DNA of 64,000 bases, taken from NCBI RefSeq assembly GCF_042453785.1, contig NC_091665.1:31459001-31523000 (forward strand), read 5' to 3'. A model generated the notes under the pieces. The model did no database searches. It saw nothing but the letters and a program-made list of their open reading frames with translations, and was not told where the DNA came from. The DNA is from Malus domestica (lineage: Eukaryota; Streptophyta; Magnoliopsida; Rosales; Rosaceae). Below are positions 52,606 to 64,000 of the stretch, piece after piece (position 1 is the stretch's first letter; every line of letters starts with the position of its first letter). The translations under genes were made by a program, and so were the position numbers.

Positions 52606-53477
52606 CCAAGAAAGTTGGTGTGGAGAAGCTAGCTCTAGGCATGGACATTCTAGTCCTCTAGATGGGACTGATTTGAAGGGAGGTTCCTAAAGTAGGGAAC
52701 AAAAAAACAAACATACAGTTCACAAACGGACTTTAAAGGGTGGTATATCAAGCAAAGTAGTGCAATATATATGTATATACAAAATAGCTGCTATCTTACT
52801 ACAATTTTACTATATTAAACATTTGAATATATTGTTGGTTTACACGTTTAGATTTGAGGTGTTTTCAAAATGAGTCATTATGTTTTATATTTTCACATTA
52901 GATTTTGAGATTTTAAAATTGTATTAACATATACCTTTTTATCTGCTTAAACGTCTAATACTCTATTAAATTAATGACATGCTATAAATGAGAGGTGTTT
53001 CTATGATGATCGTATAAACCATACTTACATGTACAGTTTGAACTAAATTGCACCATTGATTGTTGTTTTGTGACACAAAAGTATTGACTTAGGAGAAGCT
53101 GAAGCTCTACAATGAATGTTTTATATCAAGTTAGATCATAATGGATCTCATACTAGGCATGTCATCAATTCAACGAATGACTATATAATCATAATTGTTA
53201 TAGTTTTAAAAAATAATAACCTCAAACTCGAAACATGTAGAATGTAATTAATAATATATTATTTTTGGTCCTCTTGGGGCGATTTGGGCATAATCGACCA
53301 ACTTGGAATGATTGTTGTTTTCTTGCCTGACAGATGCATGTGGATCTGTACAAGCATGTATGTTATATTAGCTAACTTACGGAATACATATGTTTGTGTT
53401 TGAGACCAAGATGGTTACCTGAAGAAAAAAATAAAAATAAAAAAAGAAAAGAAAAAACACTTGATCTAGTTCTATGG

Positions 53478-54394
53478 TATAAAATATCGATGATATCGGA
53501 AGTATCGGTAGTCCAAAAACATGGAAATTTCGATAGAAATATTGGGATATTATCGATATCGATAAAAATTGAATAAAAACCACGGAAATTGTAAAAAAAA
53601 CTTAGAAATTTTTATTGAAACTTTGGAGAGTGTTTATTTAGTCAATTATCTATTAGTTTATAAAAAACAATTAGAAGGAAATGCATTACATGATGGATTT
53701 AACTGATTTAAGTTGATTATATAGCGAGCTGACAAACACTGTGAGTGTAGAAAATATGTAGTAATAAATGAAAAAAAGATTAAACACACCATAATCATTT
53801 ATATATAATGATTTACTACAATATTTTACACTTTATACATTGCATGGTAAGATACATGAGTGATTTAGTACCACATAAAGTTCCTATGAGGTTCAAAATT
53901 TTCACTATCTTCATCATCTCTATGTGTAGAGTAAGTTTATTGTGAAGAGTATTCATCAAATGATAAATCCCCAAAATAGTTTTGCATGTAATTGTTAACA
54001 TGCCATTTATATAAATATAAATATTTTAGCATATTATCACTAAAACATAAGTAATATATGGTGGTTACAGTATTGGAAAAGTAAAATAGGAGGGGTTCAA
54101 ATCCCCTTTGTGTGTTTTTTTTCCTCCATTTTTTCCCTTTTTTTTTCTTTTTTTTCTTTTTTCTTTTCCCTTCCTTTACATCGATATTTTCGATATTTTT
54201 GATATTTTAGCAATATTACACCGATATTTTGACAAAATATTGCTGAAGTGTGAGCGAAATTATCGACATCGATATTTTCCGATATTATCGATATTTGTAC
54301 GATATGTACATGGATATGTTCCGAAATATCCGTGATTCGAAAAAACCGAAATATCTTCGATATTTCGTCGATATTATCGATATTTTAGACTATG
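53478..54394. repeat. ATCGAT-rich repeat, copy 2 (longer)
   Basis: The first 410 bp match 8080-8498 closely. The right end (54170-54388) is packed with ATATCGAT-type motifs, and its last bases in reverse complement (TCTAAAATATCGATAATATCG) mirror the left end (TATAAAATATCGATGATATCG). This gives a roughly 915 bp unit with inverted ends. A pyrimidine tract lies at 54114-54180. No protein is encoded. Confidence 0.65.
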
Positions 54395-54621
54395 TCTAGC
54401 TCCACCTCATGATTTCTAATCATGGAAAGTGTCGTTGGTGGCAATAATTGAGTAGCTAGCAAAGACAACCAGGATGTTAACTAATACGGACTTGTTAGTA
54501 GTATTCGATCATCTTTTCAGTGTTTTCTTAGTTTGCCTTTTATTTCATCACAAAAATGTGGACCACAATATTGACGATTATTGTTTTCCTAGTTTCATTA
54601 CTCCTTGGTATTTGCGTGTTG

Positions 54622-54823
54622 ATTAGAGCAATTGCTATGGCAGATTAGAAATATGAGTGTTTTTGTTTTCCATACATTTCGTGATGGCAACTGTGTGGCC
54701 AATGCCTTAGCTAACTTTGGTGCAGATCACGATGCATATTCTTGGTGGTCTAAAATTCCTTCATGTGCAGCTTCTGCTTATATTCATAATCTTTCTGTTT
54801 TTACCAAATATCGTTTCAGATGA
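54622..54823 (+). pseudogene. LINE RNase H C-terminal scrap
   Basis: The reading FHTFRDGNCVANALANFG followed by a Trp-rich segment and a stop at about 54821 is the C-terminal end of an RNase H-like domain in plant LINE proteins. The upstream part is missing, as in a 5'-truncated insertion. Confidence 0.55.
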
Positions 54824-57800
54824 TTTTTATCATATTTTTTCTTTGTAAGTGTTGTCAATTTTTTAATTCCCCTGCTGTATTACTTGCTATGTTTTTTTTT
54901 TTCCATCTACGAGGTTTGGCTTTATATTACCCTCATTTGTATTTCTGTTTTTATCTTAATAAGATTGTGAGGATGATCGGTGAACATTATCACCCCATCT
55001 TTAAAAAAAATAAGATTAGTGTATAATTTAGCTAGCTAGCAAGATTGATGCATGCATGGGAGGTTGTCCTCGAACTGTTTAATTTGTTGTTGGGTCTGAA
55101 TTATATGTTACGTGATATAAGACCAAGTAGATTACCTATACATGGATATATAGAAAACTTTTCATTTACAAAGGAATGATCCTAAACTATCAACTGCAAA
55201 TCGAACATGTATTACCATTTCAATGAACTCGTGACTAGCCAACCCTCGAAATGAAGGTGGTACTAGCTAGTACTATGCTACCACACAAACCCTGATGTAT
55301 GAGGCTTTCGAATTTCCAAAGCCCCTAATTTTATCATTATGTCAAGTAATAACACAATAATAATGAGTATGGTTAATTAATCATCATCAGTTGTCACGAC
55401 TTCGAATATACCGTACAATATCCAACTTATACATGTGTGTGTATATATATACACACACATATCAGTAAGTGGAATCCAATGCGCATGGACCAGATATAAT
55501 GAAGTTCATGTTTACTGTTACGTACGTAATAGTTTGGACTCGATTGCGATGCAAGTGTTCGATTTAGCACTAGTTTAGCTATATCCCGTACCCACGACAC
55601 AAACATGGTTCGAAAACATTCTGGTGGCATGGAAAGAAATTGGTGTGTCGGTCGTATACTCATGATTTGTTATTAATTTAATTAAGTGTTATAATGTGAG
55701 TAAACCACGATGTTGATGTTGATATTTTATAAATTTAATGTATAGTATTGATAAATAATAACATGTGTGATATAATATGAGTGAACTAGTAACAATATGT
55801 AGCCTGAAAATTTCTAAAAAAAAAGTGAGGCATATTGATGATATACATGGCTTCCGAACCAGCCAACGTGCCGAGAGATTTTTCAATGTAACCGTCACAC
55901 AATGCGGTACACCACGTATCTTTATGTAAATGGTTGGATATGTGTGTTAAAAAGTTAATAACTTAAAAATTAAAATTTTTCAACACTTACATCAAAACAC
56001 GTGATGTACCATCCGTATTCCTACCATAACTAAAAATTTTCCCAACGTGCCAACCCCAAACCCAATCAAAACTGTGTGCCAGGTTAAGTACACGCGTCTT
56101 TTTGTCTCACAAAAGTTAACATGGAATATATTGTTACACTTTTTTTTTTTCAAAAAAAAAAAAAAGGGAGAAAGGAAAAGAATTGTTTCTCTTCACATTG
56201 TTTGTCTATCTTACTTATAATATACGCAGACTTGAGCAGATCAAGTTATTTCTTTGTATCCAAATTTGAATTCCTTTTATATTAGTTTAAATGAATTTAG
56301 TATAGAATAACACGGTAGCATAAAAGTTTATCATTTGCTCCAAAACAGTACTGGAGCCGACATGGGTTTTAGATATGTGGGATCTCTCTAGACGTCGAAT
56401 GCCTGCTTTTAGCTTAAAGATCACGGACTCTAGCTAGGGATCGGTATCACGTTGACAGCAACTGGTTTTGCTTTCTCTATTATTTGAAGGTGAGTGAAAA
56501 GGGGAAAATGAGAAACAAATAATGAGTAATCAGTAAGGCCAAGTTCAAGATTACTTTGTCAGGTTTTCAAAGATCAATTTCTAAACCCAAGGAAAAGAAC
56601 GATCTGCACTACTTCAAAGAAAGTTTGGTTGAACTAGAGCTTTCAAATATTTCTACTCTCAAGAATGCACACATCGTAGCTCCTAGATCATAGGGTAGGG
56701 CGTGAAGAGAGGGGCCGACTGCATCTCCGAAAATTTAGATTTCCAAGCAATAAATAATGCATGTAGCAATCAGCATCCACGTATTTAGATGACAAGTTGT
56801 GTGACTTGCGTTTGATATTTCATTCATATCATGTCAATGATAATAATATTTTAAAAAGTTGGTGTTTACAGTAATATCTGATATATCGTTAATATATATG
56901 GTGTAAAATTTTATTGATACTATCAATATATGTGAGATCTTTAATATAGATACTTTGTTGATTAAATATCGAGAATGTATGAAATGCTGTAAAATTGGTA
57001 TTCGGTATATGATTGCCCTAAAATAACTCTGTTCAAAACTATATCCTCATGAGATACTTATGCATGGCTCTTCTTCTCTTCCAATGAAACTCTCTGTCTA
57101 TGTATACGTGGGCTCACTTGTACTTGGCGGCGCCAATCAATAACAGTAATACAATTGGATTATAATATATGAAATATGATACATTCCACCTCAAATTTCA
57201 ACCTACTCGCACACGCTTTCTGCTCTCTCTTTCTCTATACAAGTCACAAATATCAGCTGCCACCTGTTGCTTGAAGATGCGTTCTGAGTCACATCCAAAG
57301 AAGCACAATTATTTTTGTGTCTCCACAGTTTTTCCCACAATAAATGATTACATTACTAATAATAATTAACAAATTTATACTGGTGGTGTTGTTGTCATCT
57401 TTGTCGCCGACTTAATTAGTTGGCACACTATTGCAGAACTCGTGATGCTGAAGCTGTGATCGAAGAGAAGTCGTGAAAACCAACTCATCAGAACCTGGAT
57501 CAGATGGTTAGTTAGTTTGCGTTCTAAACTATGAATCAGATGGGTGAGTTAGTTTACAAAATAGAAGACAAACTGGTTTTAAGACTACAAATTATACTCC
57601 ATATATACACCAAAGAAAATAATTACAAAATTATCAAGAAGATTTTATCACGAAACGACTATTATATATATCTTACTAAGACTCAATTTTTCTAATAAGT
57701 TACATGGTGTACTTAGATCGAATCATGAAACAAACTGGAGAGCAATCTAAAACCCAAATAACAATTAGGAAAGCATATAATCATTATCCTACTAGAAAAC

Positions 57801-59149
57801 ACTAATACATACAATACCAAAAATACCTTAACATAAAAAAATTAAAAATAAAATTAAAAAAAAGTCAAATTGCTAAGTTTTCCAACATATGAAACATGCA
57901 TTGAAGTATTTATTTTTTATCAACTAGCTGGAAATTTCGAACTTAAAATTTCATCCATAAAAGGTCATTTATATAAGTCATGTATAGTCATAACCAAGTA
58001 TTCCATATCAGCATATCATCACAAGTAATTCATGAGCTTCAATATATTATTTTTGCATCTTTATTAGTTGTAGATTAACTGTGTTCGATCATAGACTTAC
58101 ATTTAATAAAGTTAGTTAAAATAATGTGTTTCACCCCTGTATCTAACTCCCTCCCTGCACTTTTAGATTAATCTAGTGTAGTTATCCTACCAAGTATCAG
58201 AACAAGATTAAATATTGTGTCTATGTAATTTCTTTAAATATGATTAATTCCCAATCACATCAAGCTATGCGAGAAACGATGCTTATACTTGTAGAAAACA
58301 ATTTCCCGCGTTTTCAAGCTATCATTAGAATCTTTTCGATATGGTTCCATTTCACGATTTTTTTAATGTTTATGATAAAGACTTAAAGTGTTGAAAGTGT
58401 GTATCTGACACGCTGATCACATAAACCTTTGAGACTGCCATTTTATCATAGATAATGCTCATATATTGGACTACATTAATATATGGCTACCTAGCTAACT
58501 TTTTTGACAAAGAGCAAAATTAGAATTTATCTTGTTGTTGAAGCTTGTTTTAAATCATGTATTTAATGATTGCTAAATTAAGAACATGTTTAGTAGTACT
58601 TTTAAAATTACTGAAATTAATTTAAAAAAAAATATTTTTGTGTTTTCAATAGAACTTGAAATGCTTTTACAGAATTTAAATATTTTCATTTAAAATTAAT
58701 TTCAAAACATTTTCACTAAAAATATTTTTTACTGTTGTCCTAGCAATTCCATAAGAAAACTCTTGAGAAAGCACTTTTTACAATAAAGGGGTAAAGCCCT
58801 AGCTTTTGGGTTTAGAAATAAACGAAACTTTTCCAAGCTAAATACTTTTGGTTAATTTATTCTGAATTTGTGACAAGTGTAACATTCTCAATTCCAATAA
58901 TGCGCGCGAGGACGATGTCACGATATGGCTCTTTCAACATTAATTACAGAAATTAGCCTTCAAAGATTCTAGAGTAAGCACAAACTTTTATGTAAATTAA
59001 CATGCTCCACATGTATATTCCAATTTTGGGCGGACATTTGGATGTAATCTTCACATTGATGGTAGGCCTGACAAATTGGTTGTGTTTGTTGTGTTCATAT
59101 CGTTTTCATGCAATCAATACAAGAAATTTGAACTTGCCCTACGAATTTT

Positions 59150-59510
59150 CAAGCGATGGAACAAATCATGTTGGCTAAATCTAACTTACACGATGAACTT
59201 TACCAGTGGTAGGACAAAATAAGTCAACAACTTGGGTTGACTGAAAGTTCTTACACGACGAACATAGTTTGTAGGCAATGAAAAGATTCGTCGGGTAAAT
59301 TTTTGGCGCCAAAGAGGAAAATTTTTAATTGATGAAGAGGTATACCATCGTGGTAAACTTATTTATCCGATGAAGTGATTCGTCAAGAAACTTTTTCCGA
59401 GATGGTCAAAAGTTCATTTGCCACGTGTCAAAAATGTCCACCAACCAAAGATTAGCCGACGCATGTTTGTAGTTACCCAACAAAGTTGTTCGTCAAGTAA
59501 ACCCTTAGTT
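59150..59510. repeat. repeats resembling CACTA subterminal motifs
   Basis: Short phrases ATTCGTCGGGTAAA, ATTCGTCAAGAAAC and GTTCGTCAAGTAAA occur near 59286, 59380 and 59487, with inverted counterparts TTACACGATGAAC and TTACACGACGAAC near 59187 and 59251. Clusters of direct and inverted motifs of this kind are found near the ends of CACTA (En/Spm) elements. No terminal CACTA was located. Confidence 0.35.
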
Positions 59511-60558
59511 GCGGTTTATAAGTCCGTGTGGAAGAACAATGAGAGGATACTACCGTTGTTTGGGTTACAACTTGAACTTTAGGCTTAAAAGGAAGTTAGT
59601 CCAGAAGGAGGTCTAGAAGGAAGGAAGCTTAAGGTGCAGCCGAAGCCCAGAAGGCAGAAGAAGCCCTTTTTCCCGACTAAGTGCAGATCACTTAAGCCAC
59701 TTGCTCACCTACCTAGAAGTCAAGTGGTGTAGACTAGCCAGCTAATCAGCTCAAAAGTACTTTACAATGGCAGTACAAGTAAAAATCTGATGAGTCACTA
59801 CCCTTCAGCAGCATTCAGGCAAGATTGGTACTGAAGGCAGCCAAGCCAAATCGTCTATAAAAGGGGAAAGAGAAATCAAAGATAAGGACACTCAATCAAA
59901 CAAATAAATACACAAACTCTGCTCAAGCCAGATTTGAATACGAAGCTGTAATCAGCACCAAACCTTCATCCTTTTCAGGATTAACCTTCACCAAAAACCT
60001 TTGTAAAAGCTCTGCTACCTTGTCTGAATCCTGCTGTAGTATCGATTCCTTTCTATAAACTCATTTCCCAAATTCCCCCTTTTAGCTCTCAAACCCTTTG
60101 TAAATCACGAAGAGAGGAAGCTGTAAGACGATTAGCCTTGCCCGACAAGGTGAAATCTTGCCCGACCCTATTTGTTATGTCTTTTCATTCATAAATCTAG
60201 TAGTATGATGTATACTTCCAACTGTATTCAAGTTATTTCTAGCAAGTTTATGATTAAAAGACATCTTCGTTCTTGAATCTTGTTGGTTCAATGGTGCCCG
60301 ACCATGTAAAAGTAAAGTTGGAATCCGCACTCATAGCTTGACTAGAACTAAGTTCTAACCTTTCGAGCATACAAGATTGATCAATCAAAAGTCCTTGGTC
60401 TCAAGGAATAAAAAGAACTCTATGTGGACTTAACACATCCACGACAGTTTTTTATAACAAGAAGTCCGAAGTTACTTGGGGCGCAAGTAATCAAGCCTAT
60501 TTCTTGGTTTTACTATTGTTATATTATGATTGCCACAAAACGTTTGAGTATAGAATTA

Positions 60559-60910
60559 ATTTTGATAAGAAGCCTCAAGGCCTATACCTAAGGCCCTACA
60601 AAGGCACCTATATGGGTTCATTCTGCTCTTCGGGCTTGGATGATTAAGTATAATAGTTGTAATACTTCCGCAACAATGAAACAACCACTATATGTTCGAG
60701 TACTAAGGTAGTTTTGATGGGAAGCCTCAAGGCCTACACTTAAGGCTCTACAAAGGCACCTTTCATAGCTCACTTGGTCTCTCAGACATATACAAATAAA
60801 CTAAACATACATCTGTCATGCTAAAGATGACAGTGGCACGCCTGAACACTTAAAGTTAATTTTGATTGAGAGCCTCAAGGCCTACACCTAAGGCCCCACA
60901 AAGGCACATT
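60559..60910 (+). repeat. three spaced repeats in the retroelement leader
   Basis: Copies of about 50 bp at 60559-60610, 60711-60762 and 60857-60910 share AGCCTCAAGGCCTA, then AAGGC-C-ACAAAGGCAC. Their spacing is 152 and 148 bp. The sequences between them differ. Confidence 0.85.
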
Positions 60911-61125
60911 TCAGAATTAACTCTGTCCTTCTTTTACAACCTGTCAATAAGCAGAAGCCTGACAGACAATATCAACCAGCGCCAACCTCTTGGGGAGCTG
61001 TGTGCTCGTTGGCCAGGAAACGTCCCCAGCGAAAATTCCTCCAGACGAACATAGTTTTAGCATGCCCGGTGGGATTCACTTTCCATCTCGTATGTCAAAA
61101 AGAGAAGCCATAAAACTTTCAGAAG

Positions 61126-62904
61126 ATGACAGATCAACAAGGAAGTCATTCTTCTCCATCAGGACAGGCGGTCTTGGAAAACTCGACTTCATCTAGAAGG
61201 TTTGAAGGAAAAGAAAGTAATGAAGAGCTGCAAGCTACTATGATACAAGTATTGAAGAGCATGGAAATGATTTCTTTGGAAACCAAGGGAGAAGTAAGTA
61301 GACTCTGTACCTTAACAGGGAATCTACAGAGGAGACTAGATCTGGAGTTTTCTACCCCAAAAGGTGCTCAAGGAGGTGTGACGAGCCAGGCTACCTCTGG
61401 AAGTAAACTAGTTATTCTCATATTACCGCTATTTGAAGAAGAAAATGATAGGAGAAAGAAAAAGGAAGTTCTTGAAGGAAGTCAACCCATAATTGAACCA
61501 ATTCTAAAGAAAGCATTCCCTAGCTTCCCATTATTATCATTTAATAATAGGAAGCAGAGCGAACTAGAAAGAACGACGTATGGGATGCCCATAATGACTG
61601 GAGAATCCAGCGGAAATGAAGGCTTCACAACCTCATATAAGTCTCCTCCCTATAGGCCACCCCATTGGCTAATAAGGGAGGGGGAGCCAACTGGAGAAAG
61701 CCCGAATCAAAGAAGGAAGCAGGTGCGGGCAATAACCGAAGCCCAAAGAATGAATCTGCTCTTATCCTCCATAATAACAATACAGCTACTCAGCAGCTGA
61801 GGGAGATGTTGGCTGAATTAAGGAGGACGGTGGCTCGCAATGCTCAACCATGAGCTCGTCAAGTATTCAGGGTTACCTATCAAAAACCTTATCCTGAATA
61901 CATTGATGAGCAAAACCCATTTCATCTCAACTTCAAAATGCCTGCATTCCCAACATTCACATGAGAAGATGACAGTGTGTCTTCCAGAGATCATATTTTC
62001 AAATTCTCCAATCATTGTGTGGCATATGAAGACAACCCGATTTACAAGTTGAGGTTGTTTGGAAATTCATTGGCAGGGCTAGCATGTCAGTGGTACTCTC
62101 TATTACCCCCTAACTCTATTGCCAACTGGGGACAGATGGAGATGGCCTTCCATGAACAGTTTTACAAAATAGAACCAGAAATGACTATCAATGACCTGGT
62201 TAAAGTTAAACAATACGACCATGAGTCCATAGAGGATTTCATGATGAGGTTCAGAAAAACAAGAATGAGGTGCCAATTCCCTGTTAACCAAGCTCAGCTT
62301 ATATCAATTGCCCAGAGGGCTTTGAGGTTACCTCTGAGGAAAAGGTTCTATGATATGCAATTTAACGAGTTACAGAAGTTGGTAATCGCTGCCACAAAGT
62401 ATGAAAGGTTGCTGCTAGAAGAACAACAAGTGAAACATACCTATAAGGTTCCCCCTTTTTACAAAAACAAAGTTGCAATTCATCGTGTGGAGGTAGAAGA
62501 AGCAAGGTCGAAGCATGAAAAGGGCCATAATAAAGAGGAAATTGATGTTTGTGCTGCTGAAATGATCACGCCTTTCAAACCTTTGATGGTGAAAGGGTTG
62601 GTTCAACCCATCAAAGACCAGAAAATCATAATGAACGATGGAAGGTTCGTCCCTATGAAACCTCTAAAGTACCAGAGTTATTTATTTGATTTGGCCAAGG
62701 CACCTGAGATCTATGAAGAACTGGTGTAAGCAAGAGTAATTTTGCCCAACAGTACTAAAAAGATGCCCAAGCCAGAAGAGTTAAGGGGGAAGAAGTATTG
62801 CAAGTTGCACTATACCTTTAACCATTCCATAGCCAATTGTGTCCAGTTCAGAGATTGGATACAAGATCTTATAGTGAAGGGAAAACTATTGCTTGACAAA
62901 CCCT
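61126..62904 (+). pseudogene. retroelement gag region, broken
   Basis: The first segment (61126-61800) is a polar N-terminal part. The second (frame open 61977-62729) has the plant Retrotrans_gag core: a W at LACQWY, GQMEMAFHEQFY, and the FRKTRMRC segment. It is followed in the same frame by a zinc-knuckle-like CKLHYTFNHSIANC (about 62796). The reading is broken by a frame change near 61800, TGA at 61851 and 61962, TAA at 62727 and TAA at 62902. It cannot make a full Gag. The family match is by pattern only. Confidence 0.75.
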
Positions 62905-63012
62905 AAGCCAATATGATGGTCGATACAAAGCCTTTCCCAGAAGCCCCTATCAACACGATCAACCTGATTTGGGTAGAGAAACCGGGGTCATCATTCATTG
63001 CGAAAGAAGAGG

Positions 63013-63118
63013 GAGATGGACCCCAGGTTACCCCAATACCCCCATGTCAACAATAATAGTACCAGGAGATGGACCCCATGTTACCCCAATACCCTCATGT
63101 CAACAATAACAGTACCAG
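63013..63118 (+). repeat. 53 bp tandem duplication after gag
   Basis: Two units, 63013-63065 and 63066-63118, both begin GAGATGGACCCCA and end AGTACCAG with a few mismatches. The unit length is not a multiple of three, so it would shift any reading frame. Confidence 0.85.
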
Positions 63119-63321
63119 AAGAATGACCAAGTGATCATGATCAGGTCTTGAAATTGGTATTAGTAGGGGAAGCTAAAAAAACAAAAAACAAAAAACAAAT
63201 GGGGGGTTGGGAGTTGCCCGGATATATATAACATGGGATTTTCTTCAAATAGTGCCATAAGCAAGGCAAGCAGAGGCAAAACATATGTTCATTCTGATAA
63301 AAAGAAGGGTTACAAATGATC

Positions 63322-63840
63322 CTAGTCTAACAGATTTACATCTTCACTCAGAGTAATTATTCGGGAATGATAAGTCTGTATGATTGCAAAAATTCTACGA
63401 GGTTCGGTCAGAGCAGTGTTGTTATTAACAAGTTGAGATCTAGTGTGCTCTAGCTCTAAATTTGACTTCTTCACTTCTTCAATTTGATGTTTAAAGGTGC
63501 CAAGAAGAGTTGTTTGCTCAGCTTTAAAAGCAACAAGTTGTTCTTCCAGCTTCTGGATTTCAAAAGTTACCACTCCAATCCTTTCTTTTATCCGCAAGCC
63601 CTCATCCATCAACTGTTCAACCTGAGCAGAGATACTTGATTCTTTCTCCTTGAAGCATCTTACACGATGGGCTTGTCTCTCAGCTCTCTGATGTTGATTC
63701 TTGAGAGCCCTCAAGTTCTCGAAGTAAGAGAGAAAAGAATCATGTTGGGTTTTGGATAGCTGGCCGGCTTTGAAAAGCTTTATCGTAACTTTTTCTATGT
63801 CATGATTGAGGCTGAATGAAGCTGAGAAGTCTTTCCTCAC
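63322..63840 (-). CDS. antisense coiled-coil ORF, probably retroelement cargo
   Basis: An open frame of 172 codons on the minus strand, opposite to gag. It is rich in Glu, Lys, Gln and Leu with long heptad-like stretches (for example RIGVVTFEIQKLEEQLVAFK), so a coiled coil is likely. Upstream sequence in another frame (about 63850-63950) also reads as a plausible protein (LFEEFGQLETRLKSL), so this looks like the C-terminal part of a longer protein broken by a frameshift or an intron. C-terminal coiled coils of this style occur in plant mobile domain proteins carried by retroelements; that link is a guess. The reported start is only the first possible start of the open frame. Confidence 0.4.
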   Translation of the reverse strand: MRKDFSASFSLNHDIEKVTIKLFKAGQLSKTQHDSFLSYFENLRALKNQHQRAERQAHRVRCFKEKESSISAQVEQLMDEGLRIKERIGVVTFEIQKLEEQLVAFKAEQTTLLGTFKHQIEEVKKSNLELEHTRSQLVNNNTALTEPRRIFAIIQTYHSRIITLSEDVNLLD

Positions 63841-64000
63841 CCATTCTTGGAAAGCTCGGCGTGCTCTTGAAAGCCGGAAGGTTCAGAAGAGCGCTTTAAA
63901 GATTTCAACCTTGTCTCAAGTTGCCCGAATTCTTCAAAAAGCTTAGGCAAGTCAGCAGTCGTTGAAAATGAAAAAGAAAGGGGATGGGTTCGTACTCCAG

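Larger units (their letters stand above)
52616..59100. other. gene-poor intergenic region, right part
   Basis: No gene is supported over 6.5 kb. Beyond the ATCGAT-rich repeat (53478-54394) and a LINE scrap (54622-54823), the sequence is AT-rich with scattered poly(A)/poly(T) runs, a palindrome TGTGTATATATATACACACA near 55437-55458, and no coding signature on either strand. The stretch 58570-58800 (AGTACTTTTAAAATTACTGA and nearby) resembles diffuse plant repeats also seen at about 27380. Confidence 0.55.
59500..63200 (+). mobile_element. decayed Ty3/gypsy-type LTR retroelement, 5' part
   Basis: A TATA-like TCTATAAAAGG (59853-59863) and a long non-coding stretch are followed by a gag region (61126-62904). 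I take about 59500-61060 as LTR and leader, but the boundaries cannot be fixed because no second LTR is in view. After gag there is no protease or reverse transcriptase; an A-rich then G-rich tract (63177-63209) follows. The element is therefore either internally deleted, or its missing part lies outside the window. Confidence 0.65.

Noticed and set aside
55437-55458. TG/AT/CA palindrome as a possible microRNA hairpin
   Set aside because: It is a simple dinucleotide palindrome with no separate mature and star arms or loop.

Overview
The window is nuclear DNA from a flowering plant: AT-rich sequence, spliced genes with GT-AG introns, CT/GA-rich 5' leaders, and intergenic space filled with small transposons. 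The repeats (an Au-like SINE, a TRIM, several small inverted-repeat families) resemble those I know from apple and pear, so I infer a Rosaceae eudicot. This rests on pattern memory, not a database search.

Gene-rich half (3.4-47.3 kb). Eight complete genes could be assembled exon by exon, all in frame: an NDR/LATS-type AGC kinase (minus, 13 coding exons, 554 aa); a soluble ABCI-type ABC ATPase (minus, 6 exons, 287 aa); a CSB/ERCC6-type SNF2 ATPase, CHR8 (plus, 7 exons, 1207 aa); a NECAP-like endocytic adaptor (minus, 3 exons, 277 aa); the H/ACA snoRNP protein NOP10 (plus, 3 exons, 64 aa); the oligosaccharyltransferase subunit ribophorin II (plus, 19 exons, 699 aa, with one GC-AG intron); a Golgi PMT/DUF248 putative methyltransferase (minus, 7 exons, 612 aa); and a homologue of STK19 (plus, 8 exons, 268 aa). 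ABCI/CHR8, NECAP/NOP10 and PMT/STK19 are divergent pairs; ribophorin II and PMT are convergent.

These are housekeeping genes of separate pathways (signalling, DNA repair and chromatin, endocytosis, ribosome biogenesis, N-glycosylation, wall polysaccharide modification). Two of them, CHR8/CSB and STK19, belong to transcription-coupled repair in humans. The order NDR - ABCI - NECAP - NOP10 - PMT echoes linkages I recall from Arabidopsis and looks like an old conserved block.

Repeat-rich parts. Six small elements have terminal inverted repeats and exact 9-10 bp target duplications (Mutator-like). Two have TAA/TTA duplications (PIF/Harbinger-like). There is also a complete 1350 bp TRIM, a SINE with a 17 bp duplication, LINE RNase H remnants, and an ATCGAT-rich repeat in two copies. 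At 40.2-42.1 kb two small Mutator-like elements and the TRIM all sit inside one SINE-like repeat. From 47.3 to about 59 kb I found no gene. The right end (about 59.5-64 kb) is a decayed Ty3/gypsy-type retroelement with a broken gag and an antisense coiled-coil ORF.

I did not find a convincing new multi-gene system. The most interesting items are the nested insertions, the Mutator-like small elements, the GC-AG intron, the overlapping uORF of the kinase, and the CSB/STK19 proximity.
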